Source: Panagrolaimus kolymaensis (lineage: Eukaryota > Nematoda > Chromadorea > Rhabditida > Panagrolaimidae). From it: a stretch of 64,000 nt of DNA. Below, piece by piece: positions 25,691 through 37,600 of the stretch. Numbering within the stretch: position 1 is the first letter of the stretch; each line of letters opens with the position of its first letter. A program made the position numbers and the translations under genes. The notes beneath the pieces were generated by a model. That model made no database searches, had not been told where the DNA came from, and saw only the letters and a list, made by a program, of their open reading frames with translations. The DNA is taken from the NCBI GenBank assembly GCA_028622995.1, contig JAJQJQ010000028.1:930001-994000 (forward strand). The letters run 5' to 3'.

Positions 25691-28600
25691 ATGCCACCTC
25701 AAGAGCTTGATTATGGTTTACCTGATGATGAAAATGATCAGGTGAGTTTTGATTTATCGTAATCCCAAAAAATGCTAATTTTAGCCTAAAAATATTTGGT
25801 CCATGGTTGAAGCTTATTTGTTAATTGAATCATTTGTTAAAGAAAATCAAAGCTTAAAAGAAGTTCATGAATATTTTTTCTCAAACGCCAAAGAAAAAAT
25901 TAATCAAAAAGATTTGGATTTTATTGAACGAGTTTATATTGAACAATTTTGGATTTCTGCGCCTGAAAAGGGAAAGAGATACATCAATGATGTCATCAAC
26001 AAAATGGATAAAAATTTAATATCCAATTGGGTTGCGAGTGTTTATGGAAATGAAAGCGATGAAAAATTTTTGAAACTTTTTGTAAATGCATCCTTTTTTG
26101 AAGCTTTAAAAATTGTCTTTGAAAAAATGGATGAATCAAAAGTTTTGGTGTTTTTACAAAAAATGCGAAAATATTTTCGCATTGCTTTTTTGGAAGCCAC
26201 TTCTCTCGATGGCTTCCTTGGCATTTTTCGTTGTTTATTATTTTGTAATTCAAAAACTAAACGATCCAAAGTTTTTTGTGATGCATCAAAAAATTTATGG
26301 TTAAAGTTATTTGGCGATAATGAAGTTCTGGATTTAAAAATTGAAATTGAAGATGTTCACATGGAGCATAGCTTGCTTGCTTCATTAGTGGATCGATATA
26401 TACCAAACGATGATGAAATAAATTTCAAATTCATTAAATCAAAAATTGAGGTAAATTTTTTTTAATTATTTTGGATCTTGTTTAGACTTAGCTTAACCAA
26501 GTTAGAGCTTAACTAGAAAATGTTTTTAAAATAATCTAGTTAAATGCTAATCTTAAAGAATGCCGGAGATAGCATAAAATTTAAGAGAAAAAAACACAAA
26601 TATGCCACACCTTTTTAATACTTTTTCTGATTAAAGTTTGAAAATTTAAAAAAAAGGTTTCTTTCAGAAAATGTTTGAACCAATTAAATTTCGAATTTAT
26701 TCTGAAAATGGTGACCAAATCCTTGAAATTTCTGGTCGAAATATTGTGTGGAGCGAAATCGCTGAACGTTTTAAAGAAAAATATGACCCAAAAATTATTG
26801 ATCAAATTCGTATTTCTGCTATTCAAGAATTAACTTTGACAGATAGTTTAAAATTTCCGGGAAAGAATTTTTCTCTTATTGCCCTTGAAATTATTGTGCC
26901 TCGTTTTATTACTTTGGATTTATCTGGTGAAGAAGATACAATAGAAAATTTAAAGCTCGAAACTGCAGCGAAAAGTGGTGGAAGAACGGGAGAAAATGGT
27001 GAAAATGGAGAAGATGGTACAGCTGGAAAATCATCAGGGAACATTGTATTTTGTACATCAAAAATTACAAACGAAGAAAATTTAAAATTAATTTTGAATG
27101 GAGTTAAAGGCTCCAATGGACAAGATGGAGGAAATGGAGCTAAAGGATTCGATGGGATTGGTGTAAAGTTTGAGGATGTATTCGGATTTTGGAGAAAAGC
27201 TGGAAATGTTTGTGCTTCAGTTGTTAATTCGGTGGCCTCAGGAAATCTCTTCCGAATGTTGGGTGGATTTAGATATTCTTCAGGGCCAAATGGAACAACA
27301 TGGGTGATTAGCATTTCAACCTATAAATGCATCAAGATAAGCAATGCATTTATTAGTTTTTTTACAAAACCTTTTACCGATGTCATCAGCTCTTCTCATG
27401 CTTTAGAATATTATGAAGGAACTAAAGGTTCCAAAGGTGGAAGAGGAGGTCAAAATGGAGTTGGTGGAGAAGGTGGAAAAAAGGGTACATGCACTATTTT
27501 ACCACAAGGTGAAAAAAAAGAAGAAGTTAAAGTTTCTAAGGTTGGCAAAACATTAATTTTAAATTTTAATAGGAAATTCTTTTTAAGATTGAAGCCCGTG
27601 ATGGCATTGACGGAGAAAATGGAAAGCCTGGAAAAAATGGTGAATATGGAAAAGATGGATGGGATGTTGGAATGACTCGAAAAACATTGGAATTTTTTAA
27701 AGAATACTGTTGTGGCCTTGCACACACAGAAGTATTCAAAGTGCCGCTGTCTCTGGTCTCGTATGGAATTGTGCCGTGGATGGCTGAATGGTAATTCTGA
27801 CTGGCACACATTCTCATATTTTGTCATTGTTGTTTTCTAACTTTGTTTTTATGTATGTAATATCCTTGCTGAGCAGTTGCTCCAATAAAGACCACATTAA
27901 TATTTGTTGACCTGATTGAGGTTACAACAAAGTGGTGACGAGATCGTGATCAAACAACTCAAATCCTCCGAAGAGACCGCTCGCCAACTCAATTCAAAAG
28001 AAAAAGAAGAAGGAAGCTGCAGAAGAGAACTTGCTGCTGGTGCTGTTGGAGAAAGATAGAAGAAGCTCTGGACTCAACTTGGAAAGCAATTGATATGGTC
28101 TTTATCTCAAAATCGACAGTATCAAAATCCTCGTATGTTCATCTCAAAGTTCGTATGTTGTATGTTATGCTCGTTTCAAGTTCTTCATACTGGAATCACT
28201 TCTTATCCGACGAATATGGTCATATGTTCATCTCAAAGCTCGTATGGTACTTTCGCTCGTGTCTATCATCAACCAACTCCTTCATGTCAATCAACTCGTA
28301 TGGTCAACTAGCTCGCTTGGTACAAACTTGGAAAAGTCAAAATGAGTTACGCTTTAGCTCCAGAAAAGCATGATCTTGCTGGTGGTGTTACTCGATGGAA
28401 TCGATGGAAACTCAGCATGATGTTTGTGTCTTTTGCTCAAAGACAATCGTTTGATGATAGCGAACAATCATCCGGCTTACGATTTGGCCGAGAGCACAAA
28501 ATCTGTTTTGATGATAGCGAAGAATCATCCGGTCTACGATTTGGCCGTGATCGCTTGGTGAAACCAGCTGTAAATCTCTTGATCTTGAACACATGGGTAT

Positions 28601-31600
28601 GGTAATGCTGCATGGAATGGAATCCGAAAAACTTCAGAAAGGAGGGGAAAGGGACATGGAACATGTGCCCAAGACATGGAAGTCGAAACCTCATGGAAGA
28701 ACCTCTGGTAAATTGGTATGGATTCTGGCGTCGTATACGATCACTTGGTAAAGAAGCTCAAGAAGAAGCTAAAGAAATGAATGGTCGTGATACTGAACAG
28801 TCGAATGGAATTGGTTGAATTTCTCCTGCTCAACTACATGGAACCTGAAGTTTCTGGATTGAAAGCTCGTCATGGTAATGATAAGGAATTATGGAAACCG
28901 CATGATGAAGCTCGTATTGTATGATCTCCAATTGAAGAATCAAATGGACATGCTAAAGAAGAAGCTATGGAAAGCTAAGAACAAGACAAGAAGATTGATC
29001 GTCAACTCAAAGATAGGTGGAAGAAGAGTGTTGTGGCCTTGCACACACAGAAGTATTCAAAGTGCCGCTGTCTCTGGTCTCGTATGGAATTGTGCCGTGG
29101 ATGGCTGAATGGTAATTCTGACTGGCACACATTCTCATATTTTGTCATTGTTGTTTTCTAACTTTGTTTTTATGTATGTAATATCCTTGCTGAGCAGTTG
29201 CTCCAATAAAGACCACATTAATATTTGTTGACCTGATTGAGGTTACAACAAATACGGAACTAATCATAACGAAAAATTTGAAATTGAATTCACTAGTAAT
29301 TATTCGGATAAAACTTTATATGTGCAAGAGCGGGATACAGGCGATGGAAGTAAATGTTATGCATGGATAAAAACAAGAGAATGCGGAAGACAGGTTTTAA
29401 AAGAGAATGAAAAAATGGCGGAACAAAAGCGTGATTCTGAAAGAAAAGCTGACGCAATTGCTCGAAAAACAAATTCAATTAATATAAATGCGATAGAAGA
29501 AAAGTATGAAGGATTTTGTCAAGCTCAAGCTGAAACTGCAATTGATCAAGAGCAAGAAATGGAAGAAGAGACAGAAACTGAAGCACAAGTAAATCGAATT
29601 GCTGAAACATTTGATATTCCAAAAGAACCTTTGTATATTCCAAAAGAAAAGCATGAAGTTCCTGTAGTTTCTTTGGAAGTATTAAATGCTCTTGAAAAAG
29701 ATAACCCAGAATTATGGAATTTGTTATGGAAAGCTACAACCTCCGTAGGAGAATTGACAAAGTTGCAACTCAAAATTCCAGACTTTTTAATCTCTGAAAA
29801 ATTCAAAATTAAAATCTCATTGACCACTTTACGTCATCACTTTCGATCATCCAAAGGTGAATTTGCCAAAACTGTTAAAAAATTCATTCAATCACAAAAC
29901 AAAGCTGAACATAGGTTATTGGATGTTCTTCGACGACAAAGAATGAAAAAAGCCTTTCAAAATGAAGTGAGAAATTGTTCACCATTTTTGATTAAAAATT
30001 CAGAAAATGATGAAATTATTGATGCTTGCGTGGGTGCTTTGATGGGTAATTCATCGTATTCGGGAATCCTTCGTGAAGCTGTTGAACATATTTTAGCTGA
30101 AATGGTTGATGTGCCACTATATACAAAATATGCAAATTTTCTAAGTGAATTTGATAAAATTCAAGTAAATGAAAAACCAATTTATGAATTAAAGCTTGAA
30201 TTAATGCAAAAACTTAAATTTCCTCAATCGGATAAAGATGAAGTTGATAAAATGTTAAAAACAGCGTGCATAAAATCAAAAACTATGGATGACTTCAAAA
30301 ATGTTATAAAAAGCTTAGGCGATGACACCAATAAACTTATTTTTGTTTATAACCAGCTTTATGAAAAAGTAATGGCAAATCAAATTTTAGCTGAAACTTT
30401 CAAACTTACTGCCAAAGCTCAAGCAAATGAAATTCAACTTGATAAAAGTCCAGAATTGTATGGTGAAAATTCTTGGGTTATTACATGGCTAACAATGGCC
30501 AATGATAAAAAGCTATGTGAACTATGGAAAAATTATATATTAAAATATGGTACCAAATGTGCGGGAGGTCGCTTAATATTGGCATGGGAAACAAAAGTGA
30601 ACCTTCGAATTTATAATAATGGGAATTTAATTGAAGATCATATGGCTTCTATCACTGGTAATGTTCAACATTTGGAAATTGATGAAAAAACTGGAGCATT
30701 TACTCCATTAATGTTTAAATCAGATCGAATTATTTTGGAAAAAGAAAGACAAAACAAAATTTTATCATTTCAAAAAAGACTTGAAGAAGTTGAAAACAAA
30801 TTTGAATGTCCAAAGCTGCTTCCTTCAGAATTTGTTACAGTTTCTGAATGGTGTGCAAATTGCCAAAAATTAGAAGAAGGTAAATTTTTATATTTAATAA
30901 ATATACCAAGTTTAAGGAGGACAAGTTTTAAGATTTTTTCAGTATTTTTTCTGCTTCTTTTGAATGAATAAAAAATAGCCAGTAAAACAATAAAGAATTT
31001 TCTGAAATTTTTTTGAATATTATTGGCCAACCTTATCAAAGAAGGGACAACCTGGGATTTAGCAGCCAAAAAATTGAGACAAAAAAGGATAACATTTGGT
31101 GGCCATTAATTTGACAAAAAAAAATTTACAAAAATTTAATACATTTGATAAATAAATTCCCTATGCGGAAAAGCAAGCCTCTCTAAAAGTGTCCACAAGC
31201 ATTTATATAAAATATAATTTAACACAATTTTAAGGTAAACTATCTCTTGATCAAATGGATATTTTAAAACCCAAGCTTGAAAATTTGCTATCATTTATTG
31301 GTAAAAATGGATTAATTTTATATAATCAATTAGAAACGTTATGCATTGCATTTCCATCCATCGGCGTTGCATTCACGAATTCAATATTAAATGTGTTTGA
31401 AGTTGATGGATGTCATATTGATTTTATCACTTTTAAATATATATTAGAAACTGTAATAGTTTCATTAGTAAATCATTTAATTCATAACAAATATTTCTTT
31501 CCAAATATTATTTTTTCCACTGAACAATCAGAATGGATAGATGAATTTTTTATTTTCAACGCTGAAAATGCTTTAATGGGTCCTGTGGCTAGGAAAGTTG

Positions 31601-34600
31601 AATTACAAGAAAGATTGAAAAAAGTATCGGATGAAAATTTAAAAATTCTTTGCTCCTTTAAATTACAAACTGAAAAACTTATTATTACTCCGGAAGAATT
31701 GTTGGTTATTGTTGATGTGATGAAGGATGCGCATGGAGCATATCCAGAATTGGTGGAAGTGGAACTTCAAAAATGGCCCATTGTAATTAAAGACAGCCAA
31801 ATATATTATAAATTAACTTCACAAAAACATTCGTTTTTGGATGTAACTCAACGAAACCTCGCATTATTTTGGTGTTTCAAACTTGCGGCCGCCAATTTTG
31901 ATATTGATGAAATAGAAAAAGTTTTTGCTATTTTGGGTGCTCAAAAAAGTATGGAATTTGATATGAAAATTTTTGGTCAAGTAATTCAACGATTATGTAA
32001 TAATGAAATTATTGCTGGTAGTATCGGACAAAAACCATCGCCATGTCGAATCTTTGCTCATGCAGTTTCAAAATTTAATAATAGTTGTTCACCCATTCCA
32101 AAATCATTGGAAATAAGAATTTTGAGAAGTGATAAAGAAATGGCGGAAGAGTTGATGGGTTATTCAAAAAATTATATTTATAGTTATCAAGATTGGATAA
32201 CAATTTTGATGAAACGAAATGAATCATCAGATTTGTTATCAATGATTTTTGAAAAATTCAAAAAGTCAAACACCCAACAATATATTAATGCGGTGACAGA
32301 ATGCGTGGAAATGGTTTCAATTAAAGCCTATTCTTCGCCGACCCAATATGCCGAAGCTTTTAGAACTTGTTTCAATCAAGTGGATAATGAGGATTTTGAT
32401 GCATTTTTGCTTGTTATAACCAGTAATATAATTTCCAAGAAACGTGGTTATCATCTTCGGTTGAATCAATTTGTCGCAGCTTTATGTGCAATTCGAAGCA
32501 AAAAAGGCCTTTTACAACAGCTTGCAACGGGTGAAGGAAAATCTCTAATTGTAACTGCCCTTAGCATTGTCTGTGTCCTCAAAGGACATCGCGTCAATAT
32601 TGTAACAAGCTCTCCAACTTTAGCTAAGCGTGATACCGAATGCCCTCAACCCGTTGGATGTAAAGATATTTATGAAGCTTTTGGAATTAAAGCTTCACAT
32701 ATTTGTGAAAATTCCCCATCCATTCGTTCTGAAAGATATGCTGAAAATGAAATAATTTATGGTGATCTTACGGGCTTTCAACGAGATTATTTACTTGATC
32801 AATTTTATGCAATGAATATAGTTGGAAGTCGAGGATTTGATGTGGTTATCGTTGATGAAGTTGATTCGATGTTACTTGATCAAGGCTCAAATATGCTTTA
32901 TTTATCTCATGAAATTCCTGATTTAGAAATGCTGCAATCATTATTTGTGAAAATTTGGCATATTGTTAATGGATTTCTTGAGGACACAAATGGTGGATTT
33001 GAGGATGCAAATCTTTTTCAAACTATTTATCGAAGTATATTTCCATTATTTTTGTTACAACACTTTGCTGACATGCTTGGAATTTCTGAGGATGAATCTG
33101 AATTCTTTTTGGATTTTCTTAAAAAAGAAAGTATCATTAGTGATGAAGGCGAAATTTTAATGTTAAATAAACCTCAACTTTTGGAGACCCTTAAAAGGGC
33201 TAAAAACATCCAACAATCAACTATCACCCGTTTTATTTATTCATATGATCGAGTTATGACTGAAGAAAGACTTGAAATCCCTCAACATCTCCAAGAATAT
33301 GTGAAACGCCATTTAAAAGAATTTATTTCAAATGCTAAATCTGCCTTATTTATGGAGGAAGGAGTTGGATATCAAGTGGATATGGTCCATTCAGATGTGG
33401 CCACCTCATTCCAGCCAAAAATAATTATCATTGATCAAGGAACAGGCGTGGATCTTCCTACCACTCAATGGAGTAATGGATTACATCAATTTTTGCAATT
33501 AAAACACGGTCTCCGTTTGACTGCAGTTTCAATGAAAGCTGTTTTTACTTCGAATGTTTCATTTCTCAAAATGTTTGGAAGTATTTTTGGTTTTAGTGGA
33601 ACCCTAGGAGCTGCAGCCGAAAGAAACCAACTATCTGAAATGTATGATTTACAATGTCTCGTTTTACCTTCCTCACTTCCCAAACAATTTTATGAAGAAA
33701 AAAGCATTGTTGCAACAACTAAATCCGATGAAGAGTATTCCCATGTCCATCAAGTTTTTAAAGCTTTAAATAAAAAAATGAATGAAGGAAGATCGGTGCT
33801 TGTTATTTGTGAATCAATAAAGCAAGTAACAGATTTGAGTGAAAGTGTTAAGAAAGTGGCACAAAAATGTTTATCCCCCGACGATTCTAAACCATTTAGC
33901 AGCGCACTTTTATATCGTCGAGATCACGAAAAATTTGCATACGGCGATGGGACAGCTTTATTGGAACCAAAACATATAATATTTTCAACAAATTTAGCTG
34001 GACGTGGGACGGATATTAAACTTAGCGAGCAATTGAGAAATAATGGAGGCTTGCATGTTATTGTTGCATTTTTGCCTGATAATCTTCGAGTGGAAGATCA
34101 AGCCTTTGGTCGAGCAGCTCGATGTGGGGATCAAGGCACGGCCCAACTTATTATATATGCAAGCGAAAAAGAGCATGGAGTAAATATTAATATTGCTAAG
34201 CTTAAACTTAAACGAAATGCACAAGAAATTCGAAGAATTCAAAAAATCACTGATTATTACAATGAAAAATTATTGATTGAAGAAAAATGTTTTGAACATT
34301 TTAGCGAACAATTTAAAATACGAAAAAAGATTTTGGATGAATTTAATTTTGATGATGAACGAAATCAATTGGCTTCCAGAGATTTACTTGATCAATGGGC
34401 GCTATGGTTAGATAAAACTGGATATGAAAATTTAACCGGAAATGAAAGAATTCAAGCTGCGGAAAATTTTTGTAAAAATTTGGGAATCGCTACTCAAATT
34501 AAAATAAATGTAAATTTTGTTCAACCTTCAGATCTTATTATTCATGGCATTTCAAAGGTAAGATTTAAATAATGATAAACATTTAGCCATTTTATGACAA

Positions 34601-37600
34601 AAATTTTTCTCTTTTACGCGTTTCTCAATCTAAATTTGTTCAAGAGTGGAATGGAAATTTGGATTATTTAACAAAATTTTAAAAAATGGAAACCAAAACT
34701 TAAAGGGGCAAAACAAAAAATTTTTTAGAAAGACACCATTTTTTTTTTGGAACATTTCTTCTTTCTGAAGTAGACGACGAAAACTCACGGAATTTTGAAC
34801 AGTCAAGCTCTAAAAAAATTATTTTTCTGTTCTTTAAATATGAAAGCTTTCAGTTTCAATAATTTTTCTGCGCTTAAAATGAAACAATGTTACCATACTT
34901 TCGTACAAAACTGCCAAATATAAAATTGCCATTTGAATTAGAAGTTATATTAAATTTTAATATTCAATCTTTTCAGCTTTCGAATGATTTGGGATATAAT
35001 CTTGATCTTGGACAAAAGCCGGATTTAATATTAACACAACCTTTGAACGTAATTAAATATGCAATCTTAGAGGTATAATTTAACACTCATTTTATTTTTT
35101 TCATTTCCAATGTCCTTTTCAGACTTCCAACGGAAATTATGAACACGCAAAAAATTTGTTTGAGTGGATCATTCAAAATTACCCTGTTTATTCTCCTGAA
35201 GCAAAATATTATTTAACTTTTATTTATGTTAAAGAACACAAAAACATGACAGAATCAAAAATAAAAGATTATAAAAAAATTGGAAAATTATTTGAAGAAG
35301 CTCGAAATGGATTTGAAAAGCGTTTATTTGGATATTATAATGATAAATCAATAATTGAACATTACAGAAAAAATGAAAAATCAAGAATATTTAAAACTGA
35401 TGCCTTTTCTCAACAACAAATGGAATTAGCTCAACTCATGAATTTCTTCATCGAGAGTATAGATGTGCTTTTTGGTGGAAGAATAGATTCACGTGATTTT
35501 GCAACAGATTTAATTAATGAAGAATCATCATATTTATTGCATCAATATTTTACCAGCAAAGATAATTTTGACAATCCCCCAATCATGAAAACAAAAGTGA
35601 GAGAAGAATTTGAAAACGATAAATTGGAAAATTATTGTCAAAAACGTGGAATTTCTTTTGAAAATGTTGCTAAAACCCTTAAAGGATTTAAAAAGCGTAA
35701 AGTTGATGAAAAGGTGATCACAGAATTGATGAATCCAGCAACCGTAGAAAAATTTTGGGATGAATTAACTAAAAAAGAATTGATCACTGACATTCAAACT
35801 CATTTATTTGTTAACACTTCAAAATATTCCACTTTAAATCCTGAATTAGTTAAATTGATTCAAGAATTTGAAGTTAAAGAAAACCAAGAAATCAAAGACT
35901 TGAGTGTTTCACAATCAGAAAAAATAATCAAAAATGGTGATTTAAAAAAGGAAAGTCAAAAAGAGAACGGCATGTATGAGATTAAAAATGTTAAATCCCA
36001 GCACCGAGTATTTCAATATTCATTTGTGAATGAAAGTGGCTGGAAAAAGCTTGAAAAGGAAAACTTTGAAAGCAAAGTAAAAAAAAGTTGCATAAATATT
36101 TTGCTTAAAATTGGTGCAATTTGTTACACAGAATCTGCTGAACTCGTTGAAAAAAATGAAGGAGAAATTTCCAAAATAAAATTCAACGAATTTAGTTCCA
36201 TCAAAAAAGCTGATATTTTGGTTTATGGTATTCCATCAACAGAAATTGACAATATTCTAAAAGTTTATGTGGAGACAAAAGTCTTGAAATTAAAGGCCAC
36301 TGAAATTTATGAATTGGCAGATATTATTGCAGAAGTCAAAAAGGATGAATCAGAAGAAATAATAAACAATGATAAAATTGAAGAAGAAAAAGATTTAACA
36401 AAAATACCAAATTGTTTTGATCCTGTGATGAAAGATATCCTTAAACAAAAACTAATTTTCGCTTTAACTTACCGAGATTTGCAAGAAAAATTAAAAGCAA
36501 ATGAAATCCTAAAAATTACGTTGCCAACGTTCAAGGAATCTTCGCCCATTTTTGATTTACTCGATATGGGAATAATTGAAAGATCTAATATCGACTTCAA
36601 AGCTCTAAATAAGAATTCAAAAACTACAGGTATCATTAAAAGTGCGTGGAATTATGTTATGGATAATGAAGCCTCATCAAATGTTTCATTAGCAGCTAAA
36701 TTAGTTTCAAAAGTTTGTGAAAATAATTTGAAAAAAGTAGGAGAAAAAAGTGAAATATTTTTGGATTTGGAAAAAGCCTTTATTAATGGCAACATAAAAG
36801 ATTTAATAAATTTTAATCTTAATACTAGCATTTTGTTGATGGATGATGATAAGATTAAACATTACAAGGAAATAACAAATAATGTTTCAACTTCACAATT
36901 TGAAAATTTATTTTCTCAACGTTCTCCAGCCATTCAAAGAATTGAGACCCTTGATGCAAAGCTTATTGCATTATGGGATAAACTTGGTGAATGTAATCTT
37001 TTTGAACTTCGATCTTCATCTTTGATGGTACAACATGGTGCCACACATTTAATAAGTTTACATGAACAAAAATGGAGTTGGAAAACTATTGGAAAACTTG
37101 CACTTGTTACATTGGGTGCTATAGCTCAACTAGCTTTGGGTGGCGTAATTTTAGTTTATTCATTAGGAACTGGAGCATATGTGGCAAATTTTTTGATTTC
37201 GGAAGGTATGTATGGTTTTCTTTTAAAAAAATAAAATTTAATAATTTTAATATTTTTTGATATAGGTATTAGTGATCTAATTTATGTCATAAAAGGAGCA
37301 TGCACCGGATATGCAGATAATTATAAACAGCATAAAATTATGAGCATGATTGCGAGTGGAGTTTTATGCGGAGTTGGTGGATATTTTGCAAGTGGTAGTC
37401 AATTTAATTCAGTTTCACATGGCATATATGGTTCAGGATGGACAGCGGCAGGCGTGAATAACGTAGCCCTTAAAGGTGGAGCATTAATTGCAAAGGCATC
37501 ATTAAAAATTGTGGGAAAAGAAGTTTTAAAACAAATTGGTCGTCGTGTAGCAGCAGCTTTATTAAATTTGGCTTTATTTACTGCGCTTCAACAAGGCTTA

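Larger units (their letters stand above)
27708..29250 (+). mobile_element. Non-autonomous LTR retrotransposon inside exon 4 of the SecA-like gene
   Basis: Two 222-bp LTRs (27708-27929 and 29029-29250), identical by eye, begin TGTTGTGG and end TTACAACA. They are flanked by the 5-bp duplication AATAC (27703-27707 and 29251-29255). A primer-binding-like TGGTGACGAGATCG starts at 27933, and a purine-rich tract GGTGGAAGAAGAG lies just before the right LTR. The 1.1-kb interior has only short open frames and no recognisable gag, protease, reverse transcriptase or integrase. It depends on a relative for movement (TRIM/LARD-like). Removing the element with one AATAC rejoins the host frame exactly. As read, translation would stop at TAA 27792-27794, 28 codons into the LTR, and the LTR carries AATAAA at 27884. 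Identical LTRs imply a recent insertion. Confidence 0.93.

Noticed and set aside
26823..27314. Long minus-strand open frame, Pro/Phe-rich
   Set aside because: It is the mirror of the Gly-rich collagen-like exon 3 of the SecA-like gene on the plus strand; Gly codons read as Pro on the other strand.
27302..27354. Apparent intron GTGATTAG...TTATTAG inside exon 3 of the SecA-like gene
   Set aside because: Its length (53 nt) would shift the frame, while reading through keeps the frame and the Gly-rich pattern that follows.
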